Shown piece by piece: positions 40,045 to 48,705 of a DNA stretch of 64,000 nucleotides. The notes below the pieces were generated by a model, which saw only the letters and a program-made list of their open reading frames with translations, was not told the origin of the DNA and did not search any database. The position numbers and the translations under genes were made by a program. Numbering within the stretch: the first letter of the stretch is position 1; each line of letters starts with the position of its first letter. The stretch is from Pseudomonas sp. LFM046 (lineage in GTDB: Bacteria > Pseudomonadota > Gammaproteobacteria > Pseudomonadales > Pseudomonadaceae): positions 2,070,620 to 2,134,619 of the forward strand of contig NZ_JYKO02000001.1 in NCBI RefSeq assembly GCF_000949385.2. The letters run 5' to 3'.

Positions 40045-41133
40045 ATGTTGAACAACGACCGACTCTTGGTGCAGATCCTCCTGCTGGCGCTATTGGGTGC
40101 CAGCGTCTGGGTCCTCGCCCCCTTCGTCTCGGCACTGTTCTGGGCGGCCGTGCTCGCCTTCGCCAACTGGCCGCTGATGCGTCTGCTGAGCAACCTGCTG
40201 AAGGGCCGCGAATCCGCCGCCGCCGCACTGCTCACGGCGGGTTGGATGGTACTGGTGGCGCTTCCGCTGGTGTGGCTGCTGGGCAGTCTGGCCGACCATG
40301 TGCGCGATGCCACTGTGCTGGTGAAGGACGTGCAGATGGAAGGCCTGCCGCCACCGCCGGACTGGTTGCAGCAGATCCCCATGGTGGGCGAGCGTCTGGT
40401 GCGGATCTGGCATTCCATCGATGCCCAGGGGGCGGCCTTCTTCGCCAGCCTGCGGCCCTACATGGGGCAGGCCGGCAACTGGCTGCTGACCCGCAGCGCG
40501 CAAGTTGGCGGCGGCATGGTGGAACTGGTGCTGAGCCTGGTGCTGGTGTTCTTCTTCTACCGCGACGGCCCGCGCATGGCGCTGTTCGTCGAGAAGGCGC
40601 TGGAGCGCCTGATCGGTGATCGCGCCGAGCATTACCTGGAATTGGTGGCCGGCACCGTGCAGCGGGTGGTCAACGGTGTCATCGGCACCGCCGCCGCCCA
40701 GGCAGTGCTGGCCCTGATCGGCTTCTGGATCGCCGGCGTGCCCGGCGCCCTGGTGCTGGGCATCGTCACCTTCGCCCTCAGCCTGATCCCCATGGGCCCA
40801 CCCCTGGTCTGGGTGCCGGCGACCGCCTGGCTCGCCTGGCATGGCGACTATGGCTACGCGGTGTTCCTTGGCATCTGGGGCATGTTCGTCATCAGCGGCG
40901 TGGACAACGTCCTCAAGCCCTACCTCATCAGCCGTGGCGGCAACCTGCCGCTGGTGGTGGTGCTGCTCGGTGTGTTCGGCGGCATCCTCGCCTTCGGCTT
41001 CATGGGCCTGTTCCTCGGCCCGACCCTCCTGGCCGTGGCCTACAGCCTCATCTCCGACTGGATCGGCCAGCCGCAGTCCCAACTCGCGGTCCCCCAGGAA
41101 AAAACGAAGGACAAGGAAGACCGGCCATCCTGA
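40045..41133 (+). CDS. AI-2E family transporter / YdiK-type permease
   Basis: 362 residues with about eight membrane helices and the family motif VDNVLKPYLISRGGNLPLVVVLLGVFGG near 295-320. The AI-2E family (UPF0118) contains Na+/H+ antiporters and putative autoinducer exporters; the substrate is not predictable. The C-terminal tail is charged (QEKTKDKEDRPS). A possible minus-strand GTAG hairpin with GGGC/GCCC arms (about 40003-40015) lies just upstream. Confidence 0.88.
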   Translation: MLNNDRLLVQILLLALLGASVWVLAPFVSALFWAAVLAFANWPLMRLLSNLLKGRESAAAALLTAGWMVLVALPLVWLLGSLADHVRDATVLVKDVQMEGLPPPPDWLQQIPMVGERLVRIWHSIDAQGAAFFASLRPYMGQAGNWLLTRSAQVGGGMVELVLSLVLVFFFYRDGPRMALFVEKALERLIGDRAEHYLELVAGTVQRVVNGVIGTAAAQAVLALIGFWIAGVPGALVLGIVTFALSLIPMGPPLVWVPATAWLAWHGDYGYAVFLGIWGMFVISGVDNVLKPYLISRGGNLPLVVVLLGVFGGILAFGFMGLFLGPTLLAVAYSLISDWIGQPQSQLAVPQEKTKDKEDRPS

Positions 41134-41298
41134 GGATTGCGGCGGCTTGCCGTTCAAGAGGCTGAATGGGGCAGGGCGGCTGCCGCTGTGCACAAAAAAC
41201 CGCCACACCCTTGCGGGAAACCCTTCTGGGATTCAGACCCAGCGCAATGACTAGGCTCAGCCGAATAGGCTTGCCACCAGTAGCCGCTCCGCGCGCGG

Positions 41299-41832
41299 CT
41301 AAACTCGGGTGCTTGAGGTGCCGCGAGCGTACTTCTTCTGCAGGATCATCGACGCTTCGTTGTAGGCAGTCTGGAAGGCATCGCCGCCGACCCAACTCAC
41401 TGCCGTGTCTTCGTCTTCATCGTGGAAGATCCCGCGATAGGCGATCAGTAGGCCCATCATGAAGTCGATGGCAGCGTCTTCCGCTTCCTCAGCGACCACC
41501 AGCTCCAACACCGGGTACTGCAGGAACACCAGGCACATTGCTAGTAGGCTGATGCCTTCGCCGACTTTCATCGCCTGGAACAAATCGTCGAAGTGCGCCG
41601 GGTCGAAACCGTTCTCTTCAATGTCTTTGAAGTCGAAGGTGCTCAGGTCGATTTCGACATCATCGAATGGCTCGTTGACCAGCGGATTGGCCAGAAGCGG
41701 ATGTATGACATTGGCCTTGGCTTTGCCCGAACGGTTCTGCTTGGCCTTGGCTTTGGCCCGCTGGGCGCGTTTTTGCTGTTTATCAGAGGAGGACATGGAG
41801 GCGAGTTCCTTGTTCGATGCAGCCATGTTCAT
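41299..41832 (-). CDS. Hypothetical acidic protein with basic N terminus
   Basis: 177 residues. The first 45 are Lys/Arg/Ala/Gln-rich (KQQKRAQRAKAKAKQNRSGK) and look disordered or nucleic-acid binding. The remainder is acidic and probably helical (VEIDLSTFDFKDIEENGFD, then FLQYPVLELVVAEEAEDAAIDFMMG). I do not recognise the family. The reading frame has normal Pseudomonas codon use and a GGAGG-type site (AGGAGGACATGG on the minus strand near an internal Met at residue 13), so a shorter start at 41796 is possible. It marks the last core-like gene before the accessory region. Confidence 0.65.
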   Translation of the reverse strand: MNMAASNKELASMSSSDKQQKRAQRAKAKAKQNRSGKAKANVIHPLLANPLVNEPFDDVEIDLSTFDFKDIEENGFDPAHFDDLFQAMKVGEGISLLAMCLVFLQYPVLELVVAEEAEDAAIDFMMGLLIAYRGIFHDEDEDTAVSWVGGDAFQTAYNEASMILQKKYARGTSSTRV

Positions 41833-41925
41833 GGCCCAGGGTAATCGGGCACCAAGTGTATTCAGTCTTGGCTAGGTTCGTCGGCCAAGGGGGGCAGATT
41901 TTTCGTGCTCTAAACGTTTGCTTTC

Positions 41926-42111
41926 GGCCGATTCTGTTGAAAAAGTCGGTGTTGGCCAGATTCGCCTGTCCATAGCCCCAAAAGCGGCTGATTTGCGCGT
42001 TGCTACGTGAAATCCAAGGCAGTTCTACCCCGGAAATGGCTCAGATTTCAGCGTACACAATGCACTTTTGTGGGCAGAAATCTCGAAGGGGGTTTTTCAA
42101 CAGAATCGGCC
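41926..42111. mobile_element. MITE-like element, copy 1 (186 bp)
   Basis: Left end GGCCGATTCTGTTGAAAAAG, right end TTTTTCAACAGAATCGGCC: near-perfect terminal inverted repeats identical to those of the IS1182-type element 30 bases downstream. There is no coding capacity. The right half is clearly related to the second copy at 54497-54682, including GCGTTGCTACG, CAGATTTCA and GGCAGAAATC. The shared 186-bp length supports defined ends. GGCC at both borders may be a 4-bp target duplication. Confidence 0.8.
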
Positions 42112-42141
42112 AGAAGCAGTCGTTCGTGAGCGTCTCTTTCT

Positions 42142-43756
42142 GGCCGATTCTGTTGAAAAAGGCGATTCTGCGGCAGCCAGCCGGCCAGGTGTGCCGGCTG
42201 TCGAAGTGGCTGCAAGCCACTTCGAGTTGCCTTTCGGCGTTTCACTGAGCCACCGGGCTCAGGTTTGCGGGTTAATTCGAGGGTTTCTGCTCGCAGCAGG
42301 CGTACCTATCCCGTGATCGGTGGCCCGTGAGGCATGAGCTTGGCCATGCGTCGCAGGTTTTGCACCGTCGCGGCCAAGGTGAATTCGTCGGTGGCGCCGG
42401 TCAGGCCACGCAGGCGCAAGCGGTCGAGTTTCATGATCCGTTTGAGGTGGGCGAACAGCATCTCCACCTTCTTTCGCTCGCAGCGAGACACGAGGTACTC
42501 CGGTGTCTTGGCGATGCGTCGAGCTACGTCGCGAGCAGCCTCATGGATGCTGCGCACGATCTTGCGGTTCGGCGTGTTGGGGCAGCACTTGTCTTTCAGC
42601 GGGCAGGTGGCGCAGTCGGCTTGGCTGGAGCGGTAGATGATGGTGTTGGCCTTGGTTACCCGCGATCTCTGTTGGGTGAAGGCGCGCCATTCACTGCGTA
42701 GCGGTTTGCCAGTTGGGCAGCGGTATTCATTGGCCTCCTGACTCCAGTGAAAGTCGCTGCTGGAGAAGCTGTCGTCCTTGCGCTCGGTCTTGTCCCACAC
42801 CGGCACATGCGGCTCGATGTCCTTCTCCTCGACCATCCAGGCCAGCATCGGGGCCGTGCCATAGGCGGTATCGCCGATCAGGCGTTCCGGTGTGAGGTCG
42901 AACTGCGCTTCGACGCGCTCGACCATCGTTTTGGTCGACTCGACTTCGGCAGTCCGATGCGCCGGGGTGGCTTCCACATCCAGGATCACGCCGTGCTCGG
43001 TGTCGATCAGGTAGTTGGTAGCGTAGGCAAAGAAGGCCGGACCACCTGGCGCGGCGGTCCACCGGGACTGCGGATCGGTGAGTGAAATTTTCTTGGGCAG
43101 GGCTTCGGCCAGCGCTTCCTCATCGAGGGCTTCGAGGTACTCGCGCACGGCGCGGCTGCTGAGCGCCGGATCGCGCCAGTCGACTTCATCGCCCGCCACC
43201 CCACGTTGCCGGCTGGCATCCGCCTTGATGATGCTGGCGTCGACGGCGAAGCCTTCGCCCTTGATCAGGCCGGCCGTCATGCAGCGCCGCAGCACCTCGT
43301 TGAACAACCAGCGGAACAGCCCGCTGTCACGGAAGCGGCCGTGGCGATTCTTCGAGAAAGTCGAGTGATTGGGCACTTCGTCTTCCAGGCCCAGGCGGCA
43401 GAACCAACGATAGGCCAGGTTCAGGTGCACCTCTTCACACAACCGCCGCTCGGAACGGATGCCGTAGCAGTAGCCAACGACCAGCATGCGCACCATCAAC
43501 TCCGGATCAATCGAGGGGCGTCCGATGGGGCTGTAGAATTCGGCCAAGTGAGCACGCAGGTCGCTAAGATCCAGGCACTGATCGATGCTGCGCAGGAGGT
43601 GTTGGGCTGGGACGTGATCTTCCAGATTGAACGAGTAGAACAGGCGCTGCTGTCCTCCCGGTAACTGCCCCATCATGCTGCCTGCCCCTACGCTCACTGA
43701 GCGCGTGATTTTGCCGGCGGCATGTGGCGGCAGCTACTTTTTCAACAGAATCGGCC
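42142..43756. mobile_element. IS1182-family insertion sequence (1615 bp)
   Basis: Bounded by GGCCGATTCTGTTGAAAAAG (42142-42161) and TTTTTCAACAGAATCGGCC (43738-43756). It carries one full-length transposase gene on the minus strand and about 160 bases of non-coding sequence at its left end. The transposase appears intact, so the element may still be active. Confidence 0.85.
42306..43676 (-). CDS. IS1182-family transposase
   Basis: 456 residues from the ATG at 43676 (a GTG seven codons earlier is an alternative). The N-terminal DUF772 domain is seen in RPSIDPELMVRMLVVGYCYGIRSERRLCEEVHLNLAYRWFC and NHSTFSKNRHGRFRDSG. The DDE domain has FAVDASIIKADASRQ (first Asp), LIGDTAYGTA (second Asp) and the C-terminal KKVEMLFAHLKRIMKL (Glu). 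A zinc-finger-like CATCPLKDKCCP lies between. All catalytic acids are present and no frameshift is visible. Confidence 0.93.
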   Translation of the reverse strand: MMGQLPGGQQRLFYSFNLEDHVPAQHLLRSIDQCLDLSDLRAHLAEFYSPIGRPSIDPELMVRMLVVGYCYGIRSERRLCEEVHLNLAYRWFCRLGLEDEVPNHSTFSKNRHGRFRDSGLFRWLFNEVLRRCMTAGLIKGEGFAVDASIIKADASRQRGVAGDEVDWRDPALSSRAVREYLEALDEEALAEALPKKISLTDPQSRWTAAPGGPAFFAYATNYLIDTEHGVILDVEATPAHRTAEVESTKTMVERVEAQFDLTPERLIGDTAYGTAPMLAWMVEEKDIEPHVPVWDKTERKDDSFSSSDFHWSQEANEYRCPTGKPLRSEWRAFTQQRSRVTKANTIIYRSSQADCATCPLKDKCCPNTPNRKIVRSIHEAARDVARRIAKTPEYLVSRCERKKVEMLFAHLKRIMKLDRLRLRGLTGATDEFTLAATVQNLRRMAKLMPHGPPITG

Positions 43757-43814
43757 GATTAACGTCCCTTGCACGGCTGCCCATCCTTGTCCTCCCTCAC
43801 ATGGAGGACAAGCC

Positions 43815-44435
43815 ATGAACACCATTGCTACCTGCGACCATCAACCTTGGAACAAAGGAAAATTGGTTGGGCAGAAAGCCCCGCTTCGACTCAGAGATAT
43901 CTGGGCCATTCGGGTAAGGCTCCAAATTGCGGAGAGAACCCGAGATCTGGTTCTCATCAATTTGGCCATCGATAGCAAACTGCGAGCCTGCGATTTAACC
44001 AAGCTCCGTGTGCGCGACGTTGCCCATCATGATCACGTGTCATCGCGAGCCATCGTGATGCAGCAGAAAACTCAACGACCATTGCAGTTTGAGATTACAG
44101 AGCAAACACGGTCGGCTCTGGGAGCCTGGATACATCAAGCCCAGCTCAGCAGCCAGGACTGCCTTTTTCCGAGCCGGCCGCATATCTCAGACCATCTATC
44201 CACCCGGCAATACGCTCGAATCGTCAAAGCTTGGGTGAAAGCCATTGGCCTTGATCCAGCCATGTATGGCACCCACACGATGAGGCGCACTAAGGCAACG
44301 CTGATCTATCGCAGAGCAAAGAACCTGAGGGCTGTCCAACTTCTGCTGGGCCATACGAAGCTTGAGAGCACTGTTCGATACTTAGGAATTGAGGTCGATG
44401 ACGCTCTGGAGATGGCGGAGCAGACCGAAGTCTAA
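43815..44435 (+). CDS. Minimal tyrosine recombinase (phage-integrase family)
   Basis: 206 residues from ATG 43815, with a strong GGAGGACAAGCC site. All six catalytic residues of the tyrosine recombinases can be placed: Arg57 (KLRACDL), Lys85 (QQKTQRP), His154 and Arg157 (GTHTMRRT), His180 (LLLGHTKLESTV) and Tyr189 (VRYLGIE). The usual N-terminal SAM-like arm domain is reduced to about 30 residues. Small integrases of this type recur in proteobacteria, often several per genome. It could act on the island, but no att duplication was identified. Base composition is lower in GC than neighbouring core genes. Confidence 0.85.
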   Translation: MNTIATCDHQPWNKGKLVGQKAPLRLRDIWAIRVRLQIAERTRDLVLINLAIDSKLRACDLTKLRVRDVAHHDHVSSRAIVMQQKTQRPLQFEITEQTRSALGAWIHQAQLSSQDCLFPSRPHISDHLSTRQYARIVKAWVKAIGLDPAMYGTHTMRRTKATLIYRRAKNLRAVQLLLGHTKLESTVRYLGIEVDDALEMAEQTEV

Positions 44436-44443
44436 CTATGCAT

Positions 44444-44470
44444 AGCGACGGTCGAAGTCAGGCCGTCGCT
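44444..44470 (+). promoter_or_regulatory. Inverted repeat just after the recombinase gene
   Basis: AGCGACGG (44444-44451) and CCGTCGCT (44463-44470) form an 8-bp perfect stem 8 bases after the stop. There is no T-tract; it may be a weak terminator or recombinase-associated site. The rest of 44436-44767 shows no gene I can support. Confidence 0.4.
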
Positions 44471-44767
44471 AACCGGCCAATAGCGGGCAGCTTCGCTCGA
44501 GGCAAGACGTCCGCTTGACCGCCCAGTTACGCCGCGACGCACTCGTTGCCAACGCTGGCGATCGCTTACTCCGTTTGGTGCTTATCATTTCCATGGTGAA
44601 GAGTAGTTTCGTCGGCCACACTCAAACTCCTCCCCCCAAGGACGGGTCGCCCGCGTATAACGGTAACTGCTTAAACATAGGTAACTCTTCTTGTTCGGAT
44701 CGAGAAGGCGCAACCATCGCGCAACCTGTCCAGAGGTAACGCGTATTCTGCGACTGCTGATCGTTTT

Positions 44768-45052
44768 CTATATAACCGACTTTGTCAATTTAACCTCCAT
44801 GCGCCGGGAACGATTGCCCTGCGCAAGTCGTATGCCGTTCTGGTAGACCTCTATACAGCTACTCTCGCGGGCATATATCACAATACCACCCGGGAGATAC
44901 TCGACATCTAGCGACGGAAGCATCGCTGGGTCTGTTATCAGTAATCGAACACTGACACCGTGCTTGATCCAGTACTCGCTTGACTTAGGCTCAACCACCA
45001 ACAAAATTCGTCTGGACGTGCTATTTATGAAGTTGAATTCTTGCTTTCCCAT
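44768..45052 (-). CDS. Small hypothetical protein
   Basis: 94 residues, beta-rich, with the stretch RRILLVVEPKSSEYWIKHG followed by VEYLPGGIVIYARESSCIEVYQNG. The layout (a short EPxxxEYxxxxG segment, then an acidic strand and a Gly-rich turn) resembles a small family of uncharacterised proteins in Pseudomonas and Rhizobiales with EPWA-type motifs. I cannot name it. It lies on the minus strand downstream of the porin, beyond that gene's terminator, so it is probably separate. Confidence 0.55.
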   Translation of the reverse strand: MGKQEFNFINSTSRRILLVVEPKSSEYWIKHGVSVRLLITDPAMLPSLDVEYLPGGIVIYARESSCIEVYQNGIRLAQGNRSRRMEVKLTKSVI

Positions 45053-45202
45053 TTCCAGCCTCCATGTGATCTATTCCCACCAACTGAACGACATGATCGA
45101 TGTAACTGGCTAATCTATCGCCGGAGAATAATAAATTCTCTGAACATCATTAAATCCCGAAGACCATTCCCTGGCTGACACCACGCGTACGTTCGCGGCA
45201 TA

Positions 45203-45230
45203 AAAAAGAAGCCCGTCACCAGGACGGGCC
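45203..45230 (-). terminator. Terminator of the porin gene (minus strand)
   Basis: GCCCGTC (45211-45217) and GACGGGC (45223-45229) with, on the minus strand, a following TTCTTTTTT run. It lies 66 bases after the porin stop. Confidence 0.85.
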
Positions 45231-45295
45231 AAGTGCCGACGCGAAGTCGGTCAGAGCAACCAAATAGGATCAGCGATTGCTGAGAAGTGCTGCCT

Positions 45296-46228
45296 TTAGA
45301 ACATGTAGACTAAGGACCCTGTAAGCGTTGTAGCACGCTCCGTGTTGTGATTTGCGTAGTCGAAATCAACGGTAGCGGAGATAAAAATGTTTTTGTTCGC
45401 CAAACCGTTATAGTTCAAGGTCGGCCCGGCCATGCCGCGCTCAGCCTTGGCGAAGTCAGAATCCGCGACATTGTAGAAGTCATACTCGTGATGGATTCCG
45501 ACTGCCCAGTTGTCGTTGAGTTGGTAACCCAAGGCAATATCGGCTACGAACAGCGACAACCCGCCCTGCAGGCGTTTACGGCTACCGTCCTCAAGATCAG
45601 TGTGGTTACGGTCACGAAACATGTAGTTGGCGACAACCGGATTGACAGAAAGTTGCCACTTGTCATAACCGAAGAAGTTGTTGATATAAAACATCGCGGA
45701 ATATTGGTCGGCACCCGAGCCAAAGCCGCTCGTCTTTTCCGATCCGTTCGGAAAGCTCACTGCGAAGGTTGGGCTGATCCACCAGGCGCGGTAGCCTTCA
45801 GTGTTGGGGGCGGCATCCGACACATGGGCTTGGTAGAAATATTCGATGCCCAACTGCGGTGTGGAGGTACCCCAGCGCGAGTCATTGCCCTCGAAATCGC
45901 TCCTTCTGTAACCGCCGAGGAAACCCGCCCACAGTTCGATCTGGTCCTGGTGCGTGTCGGAGATCACGCCGAAATCACTAAACCAGGCCAATTCGAAGAA
46001 ATTGTTCGCTGTCTCGCCAGAATCTTGCTTCGAGTAATAAGGCCACAACTGCAGAGACCAGCCGGGTGGTCCGGGCTGCCCGCTGCCGAGGGTATTGCCC
46101 GCATGACTGGGTTGTGCGGAAAATGCCAGAATGATAAATGCCAACATTGCCGGAACCAGGGTATTTGACCACTTTTGTGCCAGCTTGCTTTGTTTCGGAG
46201 CTGCTGTTTGAACATTCTTGTAATTCAT
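45296..46228 (-). CDS. Outer-membrane porin, SphA / phenol_MetA_deg-like
   Basis: 310 residues from ATG 46228. A signal peptide with an unusually long basic N-region ends at HAG (about residue 43). The mature part is a beta-barrel: alternating aromatic strands, LELAW/GYRRS/GIEYFYQAHVSD segments, and a C-terminal Phe (GSLVYMF), the outer-membrane insertion signal. It resembles the SphA/MetA-type transporters linked to uptake of aromatic or hydrophobic nutrients. It lies downstream of the dipeptidase-MFS-Hyu genes on the same strand, so it could supply their substrate. Its GC is visibly lower than core genes. The family call is less sure than the porin call. Confidence 0.75.
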   Translation of the reverse strand: MNYKNVQTAAPKQSKLAQKWSNTLVPAMLAFIILAFSAQPSHAGNTLGSGQPGPPGWSLQLWPYYSKQDSGETANNFFELAWFSDFGVISDTHQDQIELWAGFLGGYRRSDFEGNDSRWGTSTPQLGIEYFYQAHVSDAAPNTEGYRAWWISPTFAVSFPNGSEKTSGFGSGADQYSAMFYINNFFGYDKWQLSVNPVVANYMFRDRNHTDLEDGSRKRLQGGLSLFVADIALGYQLNDNWAVGIHHEYDFYNVADSDFAKAERGMAGPTLNYNGLANKNIFISATVDFDYANHNTERATTLTGSLVYMF

Positions 46229-46417
46229 AATATTTATTGTTTTCGTGTTCAGGTTAAAATATTCACGACGGCGACTTCCGAGGCGAGCAAAAGCGCGAGC
46301 CAAACTTCTCGAGAAGCAAAGGCCCATCTTTTATCTCTTGATCTCAATGAATCGGCGTTATGAAGTTCCGGGTTTCACCCACTACTTCAGTTACTGTAAA
46401 CCTGCTGCAGTGTCGTC

Positions 46418-47398
46418 TTAGCGCCACACGGTCTGGGCCACCCGCAGCATGTTTTCCCCTGCAACCTTTGCAATGTCTTCCTTGCTGTAACCACGCTGCC
46501 GTAGAGATGCGAGCATCTGAGATATACACTCCGGCGGCAGGGTGGGTACCTCGCTCCTGGGGCGCGAGTAGTGGCTTGCAGGCCAGAAGGCCGGGTCCGA
46601 GGGCGGGTCTTCAGGCTCACCTTCGACTGTGTAGCCGTAATCGATGCCAATGCCGACGTGGTCGACACCCACCTGTTGGACGATGTGGTCGACATGGTCG
46701 GCCATCGCCAGCGGATTGGCGTTGCCAGGCCCGAGAAACAGATCTATGCCATTGACGCAGATCACCCCACCCGCCTGGGCGCAAGCGACGATCAGCTCAT
46801 CGGGGATGTTACGTGGATGAGGCCATACAGCATCGGCATTGGAATGGGAGAAAATGCACGGCAGTTCGCTGCAGGCGAGAATGTCGCGCACGGTGCGGTG
46901 GCCGGTATGGCTCAAGCACTTGATCATGCCTATCCGGTCCATCTCGGCGACCACTTTGCGCCCGAACGGTGTAAGCCCTTCGTCGACGGGGTCGTGCACG
47001 CCGCATCCCACCAGGTTCTGCCGGTTGTAGACAAATAGCGCCCAACGCACGCCAAGGTCATAAAGCAGGGACAGCAGATCGGCCTGATCACGAATGGCGT
47101 ACATACCTTCGAGGTTGAAGCCGATGGCGAGCTTGCCTTCACGTCTCGCACGCGCCACGTCCTCTACACCGCTCAACAGGATGAACCGGTCGCTGTGCTC
47201 AGCGATCCAGCGGCGAAAGAAAGCCGCCATGCGGATCACCGCGTCGAGGTCACGGTCGGCATCGCCGAGGTTGAGGAAGGCGACGTTGAAACCCGCCTGG
47301 CGGTGCCGCTCGATTTGCTCGATGGAGCGAGTGCCAGGAATGTTGGGAAGGAAGATATGATTGTCCCACAGCAGGGGGGCCAATTGATTCATGTCCAT
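46418..47398 (-). CDS. Membrane dipeptidase-like protein (peptidase M19)
   Basis: 326 residues from ATG 47398 (GGAG seven bases upstream). TIM-barrel M19 fold. Most of the binuclear zinc site is present: His14, Glu97 (GFNLEGMY), His164 (CLSHTGHR), His185 (FSHSNAD) and Asp243 (HVGIGIDYGY). The textbook HxD at the N terminus reads DNHIFLP, so the Asp ligand is Phe16. Either one metal is lost or a different ligand is used. No signal peptide is visible. Renal-type members cleave dipeptides, beta-lactams or related amides. Next to HyuAB and an MFS carrier it is likely to act on the same imported compound. Confidence 0.85.
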   Translation of the reverse strand: MDMNQLAPLLWDNHIFLPNIPGTRSIEQIERHRQAGFNVAFLNLGDADRDLDAVIRMAAFFRRWIAEHSDRFILLSGVEDVARARREGKLAIGFNLEGMYAIRDQADLLSLLYDLGVRWALFVYNRQNLVGCGVHDPVDEGLTPFGRKVVAEMDRIGMIKCLSHTGHRTVRDILACSELPCIFSHSNADAVWPHPRNIPDELIVACAQAGGVICVNGIDLFLGPGNANPLAMADHVDHIVQQVGVDHVGIGIDYGYTVEGEPEDPPSDPAFWPASHYSRPRSEVPTLPPECISQMLASLRQRGYSKEDIAKVAGENMLRVAQTVWR

Positions 47399-47505
47399 CT
47401 TGCACTCCACAGGGTACCTGGGGCGGGTTGGTACCCGGCCCCATGCTAGCTCGACGGGAGAATGGCGAACGCAAGGTTTCTGCCTTCGCCACACCCATCA
47501 ATGGT

Positions 47506-48705
47506 TCATCGGGCTATCCCGGCCGCCGTTAGCGACTGAGCCTTGCATCGCCGTGAGGCGACGTAGACCGCCACTGCGGTGAGGGCGAAGCAGGCGACGA
47601 CCAACTCGGTCAACCCTGCTGGATAGCTGGTCAGCAGCCGGGTCCCCAGGGAGGGACCTACCGTGAAACAACCGGTTTGCAGGACCAGCCCGGCGACGGC
47701 AAGGCGTCCCGTCGGGTCGACCAGGGCGACCAGGCCCATCAGGTAGGGAAACGCCATCATCCAGCTGAATACCAGGGCCATGGTCCCCGCCAGAAACGCC
47801 GCCCAGGAGGAACCAGCGATTAGCAGCATCGCCAGGACTCCCAGCCCACAGGACACGAGCAATGGCAGGCGTTGCCCGAAACGGTCGCCACATACCACTG
47901 ACACCAACGCACCAGCGATGCCCATCACCAGGTAGATATTGCCGATGGCACTCTCAACAGAATGGTCCGGTCCAGCGACCTTTGAGCCAATCTGTTCGAT
48001 GCAACTCCACAGCGTTGTCAGCCCTATGAAATACAAACCCATCGCAACAAGTGAGACTATCGCCGCCACCGACAGTAGACTCGGCTTAACCGACGGCGCA
48101 CCTGACGGTGACTCCGCGGCGTTGCGCTCGGGGAACCAACGCACCAACAGCAGGGCCACCAGGGCAATGGCGCCCAGCGGAGCCAGCAGGCTCAGCAGGC
48201 CGATGTGCGCTTCGAACAGCGGAACTACGTGGTACAGCGCCGATCCCAGCAGCAGCGACACGACCAGGTAGATCCCATATCCCCGGTCGGGATTACGAGT
48301 CACCGCAATCGCCGCGCCGATAATAATGGTGCCGCCTTCCCCCAGGCCTGTCAGTGCCTGGGCGAACAACAACGCGCCGGCATCATCGACCAGTGCCGCC
48401 ATGAGATTGCCGAGCAGTACGACCAGAAGGCTTACCCCGGCAATCCAGCGCCATGAGAAACGCGATGTTGCCACTACCACCAGTATGCTTCCGATGGTCC
48501 CGCCCAGCATGCGCAGCGACACGGCATCTCCACTTTCGACAACCGTCATCCCCCGGTGCTCGACCAGCATCTGCACCAACAAGGGGATCAGCGCGGCGAT
48601 GAGTGCGCCGGCAACCCCAGTAGCGATCACCGCTGTCAGCACCAAAGCTTCATGGCCGCGGGACGCTCCTGGTACCTTTGAATCGCGATCATTCTGCGTA
48701 GCCAT
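47506..48705 (-). CDS. MFS transporter
   Basis: 399 residues from ATG 48705, with about 12 membrane helices. Helix 2-3 loop residues and the QALTGLGEGGTIIIGAAIAV segment fit the major facilitator superfamily, near the YbfB/CynX-like importers. It overlaps the end of hyuB by 17 bases, so it is cotranscribed. It is the likely inner-membrane importer of the compound acted on by HyuAB and the M19 protein. The substrate is unknown. Confidence 0.85.
   Translation of the reverse strand: MATQNDRDSKVPGASRGHEALVLTAVIATGVAGALIAALIPLLVQMLVEHRGMTVVESGDAVSLRMLGGTIGSILVVVATSRFSWRWIAGVSLLVVLLGNLMAALVDDAGALLFAQALTGLGEGGTIIIGAAIAVTRNPDRGYGIYLVVSLLLGSALYHVVPLFEAHIGLLSLLAPLGAIALVALLLVRWFPERNAAESPSGAPSVKPSLLSVAAIVSLVAMGLYFIGLTTLWSCIEQIGSKVAGPDHSVESAIGNIYLVMGIAGALVSVVCGDRFGQRLPLLVSCGLGVLAMLLIAGSSWAAFLAGTMALVFSWMMAFPYLMGLVALVDPTGRLAVAGLVLQTGCFTVGPSLGTRLLTSYPAGLTELVVACFALTAVAVYVASRRCKAQSLTAAGIAR

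Noticed and set aside
44515..44739. 74-codon open frame after the recombinase
   Set aside because: No ribosome site, no recognisable protein features and mixed composition; probably chance.
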